From assembly GCA_910585865.1 (NCBI GenBank), contig CAJUGO010000012.1, forward strand, positions 1 through 59,227: 59,227 bases of DNA, given 5' to 3'. Position numbers and translations under genes: made by a program. Below are positions 46,175-54,976 of the stretch, piece after piece (position 1 is the stretch's first letter; each line of letters begins with the position of its first letter). This stretch comes from an uncultured Ruminococcus sp. Lineage in GTDB: Bacteria; Bacillota; Clostridia; Oscillospirales; Acutalibacteraceae. The notes below the pieces were generated by a model, which searched no databases, was not told the DNA's origin, and was given only the letters and a program-made list of their open reading frames with translations.

Positions 46175-46837
46175 ATGGCAAATTCTAATCACAACAACAC
46201 AAATCACAGTAATCAAATGAATCCCGAAAATGTTTATGGTCTTAATGAAAAAACTTGCTGTTCACATGGACCATATCTTCCAAATACAATGGAGGAAATG
46301 TATGCAAGCCCAATAAATGAGATCTCATCATTTAATCAGAGCACAACTGCTAATCCTATTGATCAGTATAATGAGAACTTATCATTAATGCAGGCTGATG
46401 AGGCAGAAAGACAAGGCGGTTCTACATCAGGTCCACCATCCCAGTTTAACGGCAATTTGCAAAAAATTCCATATGTAGAAAAAATTGATGCGGCAGACAC
46501 AGCAATCCCTGAGCCTATTTCAACTCCGGCAACAACTTTAAATTACGGCGCAACAATGTCAGCGCCAATGAAGGCAAATCTTGGAATGGCACCGGACGCA
46601 AATACAAAAGCTCTTACAGTAACGCCTGAAAGCATACAGTTTCATAATGGCTTTTTGCGCACACAGGTTGGCAGAAGGGTTTCTGTAGATTTTCTTTTAG
46701 GTTCCAACACAATTGTAACAAAATCCGGATATCTTCTTGGGGTTGCTCAGGACTATATTCTTATCAATGAACTTGATACAAATGACATCACTTCCTGTGA
46801 TTTTTACAACATAAAATTTATGAGATTTTATTACTGA
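46175..46837 (+). CDS. gerQ: Spore coat protein GerQ-like
   Basis: Coat protein needed for CwlJ in Bacillus. The last 75 residues match the GerQ domain: GFLRTQVGRRVSVDFLLG, then VTKSGYLLGVAQDYILINE and CDFYNIKFMRFYY. The first 145 residues are Asn, Ser, Thr and Pro rich and low in order, as common in coat proteins; this N-terminal part is longer than in Bacillus. AAGGAGA precedes the ATG. It is directly downstream of cwlJ, the order partner genes would be expected to have. Confidence 0.8.
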   Translation: MANSNHNNTNHSNQMNPENVYGLNEKTCCSHGPYLPNTMEEMYASPINEISSFNQSTTANPIDQYNENLSLMQADEAERQGGSTSGPPSQFNGNLQKIPYVEKIDAADTAIPEPISTPATTLNYGATMSAPMKANLGMAPDANTKALTVTPESIQFHNGFLRTQVGRRVSVDFLLGSNTIVTKSGYLLGVAQDYILINELDTNDITSCDFYNIKFMRFYY

Positions 46838-46841
46838 TTTT

Positions 46842-46869
46842 ATCCACCGATTTATTCGGTGGATTTTTT
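46842..46869 (+). terminator. Terminator of cwlJ-gerQ
   Basis: Stem ATCCACCGA / TCGGTGGAT with a 5-nt loop, followed by TTTTTC. Confidence 0.9.
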
Positions 46870-47031
46870 CTTCTCTTAATGCATAAATATTATAAGGATC
46901 ATGTTGGGCAAATCATTTTTTAAACTCAAGGCGGCTTTTAAGTTAAAACTTTTTGCCTGTCTGCTCACAACAAAGTATATATCAACGCATAATGATATTA
47001 GGATTTCTTGTTAATTATTTTGTTATTTTAT

Positions 47032-47060
47032 ATGACAAAACAGCATTAATATGATATAAT
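47032..47060 (+). promoter_or_regulatory. Promoter of the zinc-ribbon membrane protein gene
   Basis: ATGACA (47032-47037), 17-bp spacer, TATAAT (47055-47060) with extended TGA. The start codon is 73 bp downstream. Confidence 0.65.
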
Positions 47061-47133
47061 TATACATATAAAGCGGTTAGAGATAACTTATTGTAAAATA
47101 CTTTAACAAACATTATTATTGGAGGAAAAAATT

Positions 47134-47952
47134 ATGAAATTCTGTAAGTATTGCGGGAAACAATTAGAAGACGATGCAGTATGTGATTGTAAAGACTCTT
47201 TAAATGCAGCACAATTTTCACAATCACCCCATGAACCGGTTGGCTGCACATTTCAGGATAATCAAAAATTTTCATCTCCTTATGCTATGAATGGTACGCA
47301 TGGAGAAAACAAGTTTATTACTGCTCTTAAGAATTTTCCGGTCTTGTTTTGTTCTTTTTGGAAAGATTCAAAGGGTACAATAAAAATTGCTAAAAACAAT
47401 AAAGATATTATGATTGCAGTTATCTGCTCTTTTATCTTTTTTGCATCAATATTTCTGGGGAATATGTTTTCCTTTATTTCTATGCACACTTTTGACTTTT
47501 TCAGGGTTTTAATTACATCATGTATTTTGGCTTTGCTGATTGGAAGTTTCTTCACTCTAATCATGGCTTTTGCAAAAAAAATCTCTAATAGAACTTCTAA
47601 TATTGCAGCTTGTTTAATTGATTCGTTTATTTCTTTTTCTATTGAATCAATTCCTGCATCTATCGGATTTATAATTGCAGGATTAGCTTTATTTATCAAT
47701 TTCTATGCATCAGCATTTTTTATTTTATTGACTGCTTTGTATCTAATAGTTACGCTTACTTGTAACATAAAGGATACAATAATTAATGTAAATAATAATG
47801 CGGCATTTGTTATAATTACATCATTAACTGCATGTATTGCTTTAGGCATTATATTAGCCGTATTAATAAACTTGTATACCTGGTGTGTGGAAGGCGGAAT
47901 TTACTCACAGTTTTCATCTGCTCTCGGTTACATCTCTGATTATTTAAATTAA
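47134..47952 (+). CDS. Zinc-ribbon membrane protein of unknown function
   Basis: The N-terminus is a short zinc ribbon (MKFCKYCGKQLEDDAVCDC, with CxxC and CxC). A polar linker leads to five hydrophobic segments from about residue 90 onward, similar to Yip1-like or DUF-type membrane proteins, though I do not recognise the exact family. The length is 272 aa. I chose the ATG at 47134, since TTGGAGGA overlaps the earlier in-frame ATG. It is a single gene, and the function is unknown. Confidence 0.8.
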   Translation: MKFCKYCGKQLEDDAVCDCKDSLNAAQFSQSPHEPVGCTFQDNQKFSSPYAMNGTHGENKFITALKNFPVLFCSFWKDSKGTIKIAKNNKDIMIAVICSFIFFASIFLGNMFSFISMHTFDFFRVLITSCILALLIGSFFTLIMAFAKKISNRTSNIAACLIDSFISFSIESIPASIGFIIAGLALFINFYASAFFILLTALYLIVTLTCNIKDTIINVNNNAAFVIITSLTACIALGIILAVLINLYTWCVEGGIYSQFSSALGYISDYLN

Positions 47953-47971
47953 AATAGTATCAATAAAGTTT

Positions 47972-48003
47972 ACCCTCTTATGTACAGAAGTGCATAAGAG
48001 GGT
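47972..48003. terminator. Hairpin between convergent genes
   Basis: Perfect 11-bp stem ACCCTCTTATG / CATAAGAGGGT with a 10-nt loop. T-runs on either side are poor, so efficiency is uncertain. It ends 3 bp before the hemW stop. Confidence 0.6.
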
Positions 48004-48006
48004 TCT

Positions 48007-49107
48007 CTACAGAAGTTCGCTTAATATTGTGTTTGAAACCAAAAAACCTTTAGGTGTAAAGCTAATGCTGTTACTGTTAATGTTTATAAAGCCTGATTTA
48101 GCATATCTTTCTGCTTTTTCTATTAACTTTTCAGGAATAGCTTTACCGAATCTTTTTGTATATTCATAAAAACTCAGACCGCTCTTCAGCCTTAATGACA
48201 GCATAACAAATTCCTCTTCACTTCCACCGATACCATCAAACACGATTTCATTTTTAACAAATTTGCTCATACTTCTGTTATAATAAAATCTATTGCCATT
48301 ATAAAAAGAATGAGCTGAAGGACCTATACCAATATATTCTCCGCATCTCCAATAATTTATATTGTGCTTGCTTTCATATCCCGGTATTGAAAAATTTGAT
48401 ATTTCATATTGTTTATATCCAAGCTTGCTAATCAAATCGACCATATATAGATACATATCTGCCTGTATATCGTCGTCTGCAAGCATAAGATTATTCTGCA
48501 TTCTAAAAAAAGGTGTATTTTCTTCAATTTTTAAAATATAAGATGAAATATGAACCACACCACACTCCTTGCAGAATTCAAGTGATTTTTTAAGTGTTTC
48601 TATTGTCTGGTTTGGAATTCCTATCATTAAATCAAGAGAAATATTTACAAGTCCTGCTTTTTTTGCACTGTCAACGGTCAATATTACATCATTTGTATCA
48701 TGAATTCTGCCAAGCGCTTTAAGTTCATTTGTAACGGCACTTTGCATACCAACAGATATTCTGTTAAATCCTGCTTTGCTTAAGGACAAAAAGTCAATAT
48801 TTTTACCCGTATCAGGATTAATCTCAACAGTAATCTCTGCATCTGGCATAACATTGAAGTTATCTTTTATATATTCAAGCAGAACACAAAGGCGTTTTGC
48901 CCCTAATACGCTTGGCGTACCGCCTCCAAAATATACAGTTGAAACTCGTTCTTTTATTTTTAAACTCCAGTAAAATATTTTGTTTTTTAGTTCATTTAAA
49001 TATTCGTCATAACCTGATTCATCAGATTTTGTACTGTAAAAATCGCAGTACAGACATTTGTTTTTACAAAAAGGTATATGAATATATAGACCGATTGAAT
49101 TATGCAT
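48007..49107 (-). CDS. hemW: Radical-SAM heme chaperone HemW family protein
   Basis: Radical-SAM protein of the HemN/HemW family. It starts GLYIHIPFCKNKCLYCDFYS, with three cluster cysteines (CxxxCxxC) and the Phe after the second Cys-spacing typical of HemW. VYFGGGTPSVL, ISVGMQSA and GIGPSAHSF follow. HemN's extra N-terminal segment is absent, which favours HemW (heme delivery) over coproporphyrinogen oxidase. The ATG at 49107 has ACGAGG upstream; the frame continues to 49158 without a better start. The length is 366 aa. Its promoter lies about 125 bp upstream, and the leader contains a hairpin. Confidence 0.87.
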   Translation of the reverse strand: MHNSIGLYIHIPFCKNKCLYCDFYSTKSDESGYDEYLNELKNKIFYWSLKIKERVSTVYFGGGTPSVLGAKRLCVLLEYIKDNFNVMPDAEITVEINPDTGKNIDFLSLSKAGFNRISVGMQSAVTNELKALGRIHDTNDVILTVDSAKKAGLVNISLDLMIGIPNQTIETLKKSLEFCKECGVVHISSYILKIEENTPFFRMQNNLMLADDDIQADMYLYMVDLISKLGYKQYEISNFSIPGYESKHNINYWRCGEYIGIGPSAHSFYNGNRFYYNRSMSKFVKNEIVFDGIGGSEEEFVMLSLRLKSGLSFYEYTKRFGKAIPEKLIEKAERYAKSGFININSNSISFTPKGFLVSNTILSELL

Positions 49108-49143
49108 AAAAACCTCGTAATAATAAAAAAGTGTTAAATATGT

Positions 49144-49174
49144 TTGAGGCAGAAACAATAAGTTTCTGCCTCAA
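49144..49174 (-). promoter_or_regulatory. Hairpin inside the predicted hemW leader
   Basis: Perfect 13-bp stem TTGAGGCAGAAAC / GTTTCTGCCTCAA with a 5-nt loop. It lies between the predicted hemW promoter and start codon. On the minus strand a T-run appears only about 14 bases later, so it is not a classic terminator. It may shield the leader or act in attenuation. Confidence 0.5.
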
Positions 49175-49231
49175 TTTGGAAGGTATATGAAAAATAGGAA
49201 AAATCAATAATAATAATATTTCTATGTCATT

Positions 49232-49260
49232 ATATTACAATATATTTACATATCTGTCAA
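49232..49260 (-). promoter_or_regulatory. Promoter of hemW
   Basis: On the minus strand TTGACA (49260-49255), 17-bp spacer, TAATAT (49237-49232), giving a leader of about 120 nt. Confidence 0.65.
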
Positions 49261-49303
49261 GTTTTTGTAGCAAATAATTTTTAGGAATTTATTTGCTAAT
49301 TTA

Positions 49304-49333
49304 TTGACATACACATGGTAAAAATAGTAAAAT
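49304..49333 (+). promoter_or_regulatory. Promoter of prfC
   Basis: TTGACA (49304-49309), 18-bp spacer, TAAAAT (49328-49333), 45 bp before the ATG. Confidence 0.7.
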
Positions 49334-49378
49334 ATAGAATTGTGAATAAAGATAAACTTCCGAAAGGATTGTATATAA

Positions 49379-50965
49379 ATGAACTCATTAAAAGAAGAAA
49401 TAACTAGACGCAGAACATTTGCAATTATTTCACATCCGGATGCAGGAAAAACCACACTAACTGAAAAGCTGCTTCTTTATGGCGGTGCAATTAACCTTGC
49501 CGGCTCCGTAAAAGGCAAAAGAACCTCAAAACATGCTGTTTCAGACTGGATGGAAATTGAAAAACAGAGGGGAATCTCCGTAACGTCATCTGTTTTACAG
49601 TTTAAATATAACGGATATTGTATCAATATACTTGATACACCAGGCCATGAAGACTTTTCTGAAGATACCTACCGCACGCTGATGGCAGCAGATTCTGCGG
49701 TAATGGTAATTGACGGTTCAAAAGGTGTTGAAAAACAAACAATAAAGCTTTTTAAAGTTTGCGTAATGCGTAATATACCAATTATTACTTTTATTAATAA
49801 AATGGACAGAGACGCTAAAAATCCGTTTGATTTGCTTGAAGACATCGAAAATGTTTTAGGGATACACACTTATCCTGTAAACTGGCCTATAGGTTCCGGA
49901 AAAGAGTTTAAGGGTGTATTTGACAGAAACTCAAAAAAAATACTGTCATTTACTGCAAACAATGGTCAAAAAGAAGTTGAAAAAACTGAGATTACTCTTG
50001 ATGATCCTGCACTTGAGGATACAATAGGATTTTATCATAAGCAGGATCTGTTTGACGACATTGAACTTCTTGATGGCGCTGGTGATGATTTCGATCTTGA
50101 GGCTGTCAGAAACGGTCAGCTTACTCCGGTATTTTTTGGTTCTGCACTTACAAACTTTGGTGTTGAACCGTTTTTAGAACAGTTTTTACAGCTTACTACT
50201 TCACCTCTTCCAAGAGAAACTGTTGAAGAAAATATTGAACCTATGTCTGATTATTTTTCAGCATTTGTATTTAAAATACAAGCCAATATGAATAAAGCAC
50301 ACCGTGACAGAGTAGCATTTATGAGAATATGCAGCGGTAAATTTGAAAAGAATATGGAAGTTTTCCATGTTCAGGGCAATAAAAAAATGCGTCTTTCACA
50401 GCCTCAGCAAATTATGGCTCAGGAAAGAGAAATTGTTGATGAGGCTTACGCAGGTGATATAATAGGCGTATTTGATCCGGGAATCTTCTCAATTGGCGAC
50501 ACAATATGTTCTGCCGGTCATAAAGTACGTTTCAAAGGCATTCCTACATTTGCCCCGGAACATTTTGCACTTGTGCGCCAAAAGGATACAATGAAACGCA
50601 AACAGTTTATTAAGGGAACAAATCAGATTGCGCAGGAGGGCGCAATTCAGATATTCCAAGAGCTTGATGCAGGTATGGAAGAGGTCATTGTCGGTGTTGT
50701 AGGTGTTCTACAGTTTGATGTATTAAAATATCGTCTTCAAAATGAATACAATGTTGATATTATTATGGAATCACTCCCATATGAGTATATACGATGGATA
50801 ACAAATGAAGATTTAGATCCAAAAACTCTTGATCTTGCTTCAGATACAAAAAGAATTCAGGATTTAAAAGGTAATCATTTGCTGTTATTTACAAGTTATT
50901 GGAGTATTAACTGGGCACTTGAACATAACAAAGATCTTGAATTAAGAGAATTCGGAACAAATTAA
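49379..50965 (+). CDS. prfC: Peptide chain release factor 3
   Basis: Translational GTPase that recycles RF1/RF2 after peptide release. The G domain shows ISHPDAGKTTLTEKLLLYGG (G1), KQRGISVTSSV (G2), LDTPGHEDFSEDTYR (G3) and FINKMD (G4). The C-terminal EF-G-like domains continue to 528 aa, the normal length. GAAAGGA precedes the ATG. It is followed 18 bp later by a decarboxylase gene, with AGGAGG in the gap and no terminator, so the two may share a transcript. Confidence 0.96.
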   Translation: MNSLKEEITRRRTFAIISHPDAGKTTLTEKLLLYGGAINLAGSVKGKRTSKHAVSDWMEIEKQRGISVTSSVLQFKYNGYCINILDTPGHEDFSEDTYRTLMAADSAVMVIDGSKGVEKQTIKLFKVCVMRNIPIITFINKMDRDAKNPFDLLEDIENVLGIHTYPVNWPIGSGKEFKGVFDRNSKKILSFTANNGQKEVEKTEITLDDPALEDTIGFYHKQDLFDDIELLDGAGDDFDLEAVRNGQLTPVFFGSALTNFGVEPFLEQFLQLTTSPLPRETVEENIEPMSDYFSAFVFKIQANMNKAHRDRVAFMRICSGKFEKNMEVFHVQGNKKMRLSQPQQIMAQEREIVDEAYAGDIIGVFDPGIFSIGDTICSAGHKVRFKGIPTFAPEHFALVRQKDTMKRKQFIKGTNQIAQEGAIQIFQELDAGMEEVIVGVVGVLQFDVLKYRLQNEYNVDIIMESLPYEYIRWITNEDLDPKTLDLASDTKRIQDLKGNHLLLFTSYWSINWALEHNKDLELREFGTN

Positions 50966-50983
50966 TTATTTTGAGGAGGATAT

Positions 50984-52390
50984 ATGCTGTACGATAAGCT
51001 TAAAAGTTATAATCAAAGCGGCATATATCCTTTTCATATGCCAGGACATAAGCGTATTGACACAACAGGTGACGGCATAATACCTTATGGTATTGATTTA
51101 ACTGAAATATACGGTTTTGACAATCTGCACGAACCTTCTGGAATAATTAAAGCAATTCAAAATAAAGCAAAAAAATTATATTCCGTTAAAAATGCCTTTA
51201 TGCTGATTAACGGTGCAACAGGCGGAATACTTGCTGCAATTCGGTCGCTTACAAACTACGGAGACAAGGTTTTAATTGCACGCAACTGCCACAAGTCAGT
51301 TTATAACGCAATCGAAATTTGCGGACTTAATGTACAGTATCTTCTTCCTGAAACAGACAGCAAGTTTGGTATTTTGGCTTCTGTTGATCCATTGTCTGTT
51401 CAAAAAGCACTGTCAGAAGATGAAAATATAAAAACTGTTGTAATTACATCTCCGACATATGAAGGAGTAGTTTCAGATATAAAAACAATAGCAGAAATTT
51501 GTCATAAACACAATGCTAAACTGTTTGTTGATGAAGCACACGGGGCACATTTTCCTTTTTCCGATATATTTCCCAATGAGTCGGTGAGCTGCGGTGCGGA
51601 TGCTGCTGTTGTGAGTTTGCATAAAACGCTCCCATCATTAACACAAACAGCACTTTTGATTACAAATGATGATCTGCTTTCCTTAAAAATCGCAAATAAT
51701 CTTTCTGTATTTGAAACAAGCAGTCCGTCCTATATTTTAATGAGTTCAATTGAAAACTGTCTTGAATATTTGTCTAATAATAAAACCGCTTTTGATAATT
51801 ACAAAACAAATCTTAATAATTTTATAAGTTACTGTGAAAATCTGGCTAAGTTAAAGATTTTATGTTTTAATAAAAAAAGTAATAAGATTTATGATTTAGA
51901 TAAAAGCAAAGTCGTTATTTCAACTGCAAATACAGATATTAACGGTGCTGCACTTGCTGAAATTTTGAGAAATGATTTTAAGATTGAAACAGAAATGGCT
52001 TATACTAACTATATTATTGCAATGACCTCTGTCTGCGATACAAAAAAAGGCTTTGACCGGCTTAAAAATGCATTATCATCAATTGATATAAAGTGTAATT
52101 TAATCAATAAAAATACAACGGCGGACAATTGCTGCATGCTGCCTGAAAAACGCTTTAATCCATCAGAATCATACAAATATAAATCCTGCAATTTGCCTCT
52201 AAATTTATCGATGGGAAGAGTGTCTCTCGAATATGTATGGGCATATCCACCGGGGATTCCGATTATTGTGCCCGGAGAAGTTATTTGTAATAATGTAATT
52301 GACCAAATATATTTTCTTAAACAAAACAATGTTGAAATTTGTTCGTCAAATAAAAACCTTTTTGACTGTATAACAGTAACCGAAAACTGA
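50984..52390 (+). CDS. Orn/Lys/Arg decarboxylase family protein
   Basis: PLP-dependent fold-type I decarboxylase of the short Gram-positive class (468 aa). MPGHKRIDTTGDG is the N-terminal signature. GATGGILAAI, FVDEAHGAHFPFS and the PLP lysine in AVVSLHKTLPSLTQTALL follow. The C-terminal part has YPPGIPIIVPGE. The substrate (arginine, lysine or ornithine) cannot be told apart from sequence alone. No polyamine genes are next to it. Confidence 0.88.
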   Translation: MLYDKLKSYNQSGIYPFHMPGHKRIDTTGDGIIPYGIDLTEIYGFDNLHEPSGIIKAIQNKAKKLYSVKNAFMLINGATGGILAAIRSLTNYGDKVLIARNCHKSVYNAIEICGLNVQYLLPETDSKFGILASVDPLSVQKALSEDENIKTVVITSPTYEGVVSDIKTIAEICHKHNAKLFVDEAHGAHFPFSDIFPNESVSCGADAAVVSLHKTLPSLTQTALLITNDDLLSLKIANNLSVFETSSPSYILMSSIENCLEYLSNNKTAFDNYKTNLNNFISYCENLAKLKILCFNKKSNKIYDLDKSKVVISTANTDINGAALAEILRNDFKIETEMAYTNYIIAMTSVCDTKKGFDRLKNALSSIDIKCNLINKNTTADNCCMLPEKRFNPSESYKYKSCNLPLNLSMGRVSLEYVWAYPPGIPIIVPGEVICNNVIDQIYFLKQNNVEICSSNKNLFDCITVTEN

Positions 52391-52419
52391 TTGACAAATC
52401 CAAATGTATGTGATAATAT
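52391..52419 (+). promoter_or_regulatory. Promoter of scfA-scfB
   Basis: TTGACA (52391-52396, directly after the decarboxylase stop), 17-bp spacer, TAATAT (52414-52419) with extended TGA. The scfA ATG is 36 bp further. Confidence 0.78.
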
Positions 52420-52455
52420 TTATTTAACAAAATCTTACAAGGAGTATGTTTTAAT

Positions 52456-52608
52456 ATGAAAAGAATCAAAACTATTGAAACTCGTGACCTTAATAAAAGT
52501 GTAAAAACAGGCGGATGCGGCGAATGCCAGACTTCTTGTCAGTCTGCTTGTAAAACTTCCTGCGGTGTTGCTAACCAGCAGTGCGAGAAGTGTCTTGACG
52601 AGAAATAA
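52456..52608 (+). CDS. scfA: SCIFF ribosomal peptide precursor
   Basis: Fifty-residue precursor of the 'six cysteines in forty-five' family, found almost universally in Clostridia and modified by the adjacent radical-SAM enzyme to carry thioether links. The start MKRIKTIETRDLNKSV is the leader, and the core is TGGCGECQTSCQSACKTSCG. Cysteines are at 21, 24, 28, 32, 36 and 43; a seventh, Cys46, lies in the tail (CEKCLDEK). AAGGAG precedes the ATG. It is followed by a hairpin and then scfB. The role of mature SCIFF is not established. Confidence 0.95.
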   Translation: MKRIKTIETRDLNKSVKTGGCGECQTSCQSACKTSCGVANQQCEKCLDEK

Positions 52609-52637
52609 TTTTATTATTGAAAATTCAAGGATTTCAT

Positions 52638-52670
52638 GCCGTTTTCCAAAAGGTTAACGGCTTTCCTTTT
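52638..52670 (+). terminator. Probable attenuating hairpin between scfA and scfB
   Basis: Stem GCCGTT / AACGGC with inner CC/GG pairs around an AAAA loop, followed by TTTCCTTTT. It probably reduces scfB relative to scfA, as suits a precursor and its enzyme. Confidence 0.65.
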
Positions 52671-52694
52671 GTCTTTTAACGGAGATATGGAATT

Positions 52695-54068
52695 ATGGTA
52701 CACCAATATAAACTTAACGGATATAACATAGTCTTAGATGTTTACAGCGGCAGTGTTCATTGCGTTGATGATGTTGCTTATGATATCATTGAAATGTTTG
52801 AAAATAATAACAGAGCTGATATTGTAACTTCTATCCTCAATAAATATGCAGATAATCCTGATGTTACGGAGCAGGAAATAAACGACTGCATTGATGATGT
52901 TGAAGAACTTAAGAATCAAGGTAAACTCTATACAGAAGACAAGTATGAAAATCTTGCCTTTGATTTTAAAAACCGAAATACTGTTATAAAGGCTTTATGT
53001 CTGCACATTGCTCATACATGTAATCTTAATTGCGATTACTGCTTTGCCAGTCAGGGTAAATACCACGGTGACCGCGCTTTGATGAGTTTTGAAGTGGGTA
53101 AGAGAGCTATTGACTTTTTAGTTGAGAATTCGGGAAGCAGAGTTAATCTTGAGGTCGACTTTTTCGGCGGCGAGCCTTTGATGAATTTTGATGTTGTAAA
53201 ACAAATTGTTGAATATGCCAGAAGTATTGAAAAAGAAAAAAATAAAAACTTTCGCTTTACTCTTACAACCAACGGTATGCTTATCGATGATGACGTAATC
53301 GAATTTGCAAATAAAGAATGTCATAATGTTGTTTTAAGTCTTGACGGACGTAAAGAGATTCATGACAATCTTCGCAAAACTGTCAGCGGAAAAGGCAGTT
53401 ACGATACGATTGTTCCAAAATTTCAGAAATTTGTTAATAAAAGAGGCAATAAAGGTTACTATATCCGCGGAACATATACTCATAATAATACAGATTTTAC
53501 AAATGATATTTTCCATATGGCAGATCTTGGTTTTACGGAATTATCAATGGAACCTGTTGTATGTCCTCCAAATGATCCATATGCACTTACATATGATGAT
53601 TTACCGGTTTTGTTTGAACAGTATGAACTTCTTGCAAAAGAAATGCTCAAAAGGGAAAAAGAGGGAAATCCGCTTACATTCTATCACTATATGATTGATT
53701 TAACAGGCGGTCCATGCATTTACAAACGTATTTCAGGCTGTGGCTCAGGAACAGAGTATATGGCTGTTACCCCATGGGGAGAGCTGTATCCATGTCATCA
53801 GTTTGTCGGTGATGAAAAATACAGCCTTGGAAATATATTTGACGGCGTAACTAATACGGAAATACAGAATCAATTTAAACTTTGCAACGCTTATGCCCGT
53901 CCGGACTGTCAAGATTGTTGGGCAAAACTCTATTGCAGCGGTGGGTGTGCTGCAAATGCCTATCATGCAACCGGTTCTGTCAACGGAATTTACAAATACG
54001 GATGTGAGTTGTTTAAAAAACGAATAGAATGCGCAATCATGATGAAGGTTGCTCAGTCTGAAGAGTAA
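52695..54068 (+). CDS. scfB: SCIFF maturase, radical SAM/SPASM
   Basis: Installs Cys-Thr type thioether crosslinks in the ScfA precursor. An N-terminal precursor-recognition region (about 1-90) is followed by the radical-SAM cluster motif HTCNLNCDYCFASQGKYHG. The FFGGEPLMNF block and TTNGMLIDDD follow. The C-terminal SPASM domain has CGSGTEYMAVTPWGELYPCHQF, then CQDCWAKLYCSGGCAAN. The 457-aa length is typical. GGAGAT precedes the ATG, and a terminator follows. Confidence 0.96.
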   Translation: MVHQYKLNGYNIVLDVYSGSVHCVDDVAYDIIEMFENNNRADIVTSILNKYADNPDVTEQEINDCIDDVEELKNQGKLYTEDKYENLAFDFKNRNTVIKALCLHIAHTCNLNCDYCFASQGKYHGDRALMSFEVGKRAIDFLVENSGSRVNLEVDFFGGEPLMNFDVVKQIVEYARSIEKEKNKNFRFTLTTNGMLIDDDVIEFANKECHNVVLSLDGRKEIHDNLRKTVSGKGSYDTIVPKFQKFVNKRGNKGYYIRGTYTHNNTDFTNDIFHMADLGFTELSMEPVVCPPNDPYALTYDDLPVLFEQYELLAKEMLKREKEGNPLTFYHYMIDLTGGPCIYKRISGCGSGTEYMAVTPWGELYPCHQFVGDEKYSLGNIFDGVTNTEIQNQFKLCNAYARPDCQDCWAKLYCSGGCAANAYHATGSVNGIYKYGCELFKKRIECAIMMKVAQSEE

Positions 54069-54078
54069 TAAATATATT

Positions 54079-54110
54079 TAAGCAGATACATCACAGTATC
54101 TGCTTATTTT
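54079..54110 (+). terminator. Terminator of scfA-scfB
   Basis: Stem TAAGCAGATAC / GTATCTGCTTA with a 6-nt loop, followed by TTTTAT. Confidence 0.85.
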
Positions 54111-54145
54111 ATATAACTTTGAAAAAATGAGTATGAGGTGGTCAA

Positions 54146-54955
54146 ATGTGCGAGCAGATTGTCATGCTTGGTACAGGCAGTGCTATGGTAACAAAGTGCT
54201 ATAATACATGTTTTTTGCTTAATTGTAATAATGAATATTTCTTAGTGGATGCCGGAGGAGGTAACGGTATTCTTTCTCAGATAGAGAAGGCAAAAATTGA
54301 GTGGAATAAAATTAGAAACATGTTTATTACTCATTCACATACTGATCATATTATAGGCACAGTTTGGGTAATACGTCAAATCAGTTCTCTAATGCTTGAC
54401 AATAAATATACTGGCTGTTTTAATATCTTTTGTCATGATACGGCTGCTAATACTATAAATTCTCTGTGTAATTTAACGCTTGCATCAAAATTCTTAAAAT
54501 GCATCGGAAAAAGAATTTTTATTAATGTTATTAATGACGGAAACACTCTTGTTACTGATAATTTCTCTTTTACCTTTTTTGATATTTTATCAGACAAAAC
54601 AAAGCAATTCGGATTTAATGTTAAATTTAAGTCAGGCATATCACTTGCCTGCATCGGTGACGAACCATTTAATGAGAAGTGCAGAAATTATGTTGAAAAT
54701 AAAGATTATTTAATGTGTGAAGCATTTTGCCTTTACAGCGACAGAAATATATTTAAACCTTATGAAAAATTTCACAGCACTGCTCTTGACGCAGGAAAAC
54801 TTGCACAGACGCTTAACGTAAAAAATATTATTCTATACCATACCGAAGATAGCAATCTTAATACACGAAAACAAAACTATACAGCTGAGGCGGGAACTGT
54901 TTATTTTGGTAATATAATAGTGCCCGACGATTTAGAAATAATAAACATAGAATAA
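54146..54955 (+). CDS. MBL-fold metal-dependent hydrolase (RNase Z-like)
   Basis: Metallo-beta-lactamase-fold protein. The N-terminus MLGTGSAMVTKCYNTCFLL resembles RNase Z and related hydrolases, and the metal motif is THSHTDHIIG. Later metal ligands are plausible in CIGDEPFNEK and FHSTALDAGKLAQ with YHTED. The 269 aa fit the family. The substrate is unknown. GAGGTGG precedes the ATG. Its stop is within the following terminator. Confidence 0.82.
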   Translation: MCEQIVMLGTGSAMVTKCYNTCFLLNCNNEYFLVDAGGGNGILSQIEKAKIEWNKIRNMFITHSHTDHIIGTVWVIRQISSLMLDNKYTGCFNIFCHDTAANTINSLCNLTLASKFLKCIGKRIFINVINDGNTLVTDNFSFTFFDILSDKTKQFGFNVKFKSGISLACIGDEPFNEKCRNYVENKDYLMCEAFCLYSDRNIFKPYEKFHSTALDAGKLAQTLNVKNIILYHTEDSNLNTRKQNYTAEAGTVYFGNIIVPDDLEIINIE

Positions 54956-54976
54956 AAGAGGGCATTCGCCCTCTTT
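54955..54976. terminator. Bidirectional terminator overlapping two stop codons
   Basis: Perfect 9-bp stem AAAGAGGGC / GCCCTCTTT with loop ATTC. The MBL gene stop ends at 54955, and the feoB fragment stop starts at 54977 on the other strand. Confidence 0.8.

Noticed and set aside
46903..47016. Short ORF of 37 codons starting at an ATG after ATAAGGATC
   Set aside because: Composition is Lys/Phe rich without domain or helix pattern, the ribosome spacing is too short, and it overlaps the region before the promoter of the next gene.
48007..49107. Oxygen-independent coproporphyrinogen oxidase HemN
   Set aside because: The N-terminal extension of HemN is absent and the start matches HemW proteins; no other heme genes are nearby.
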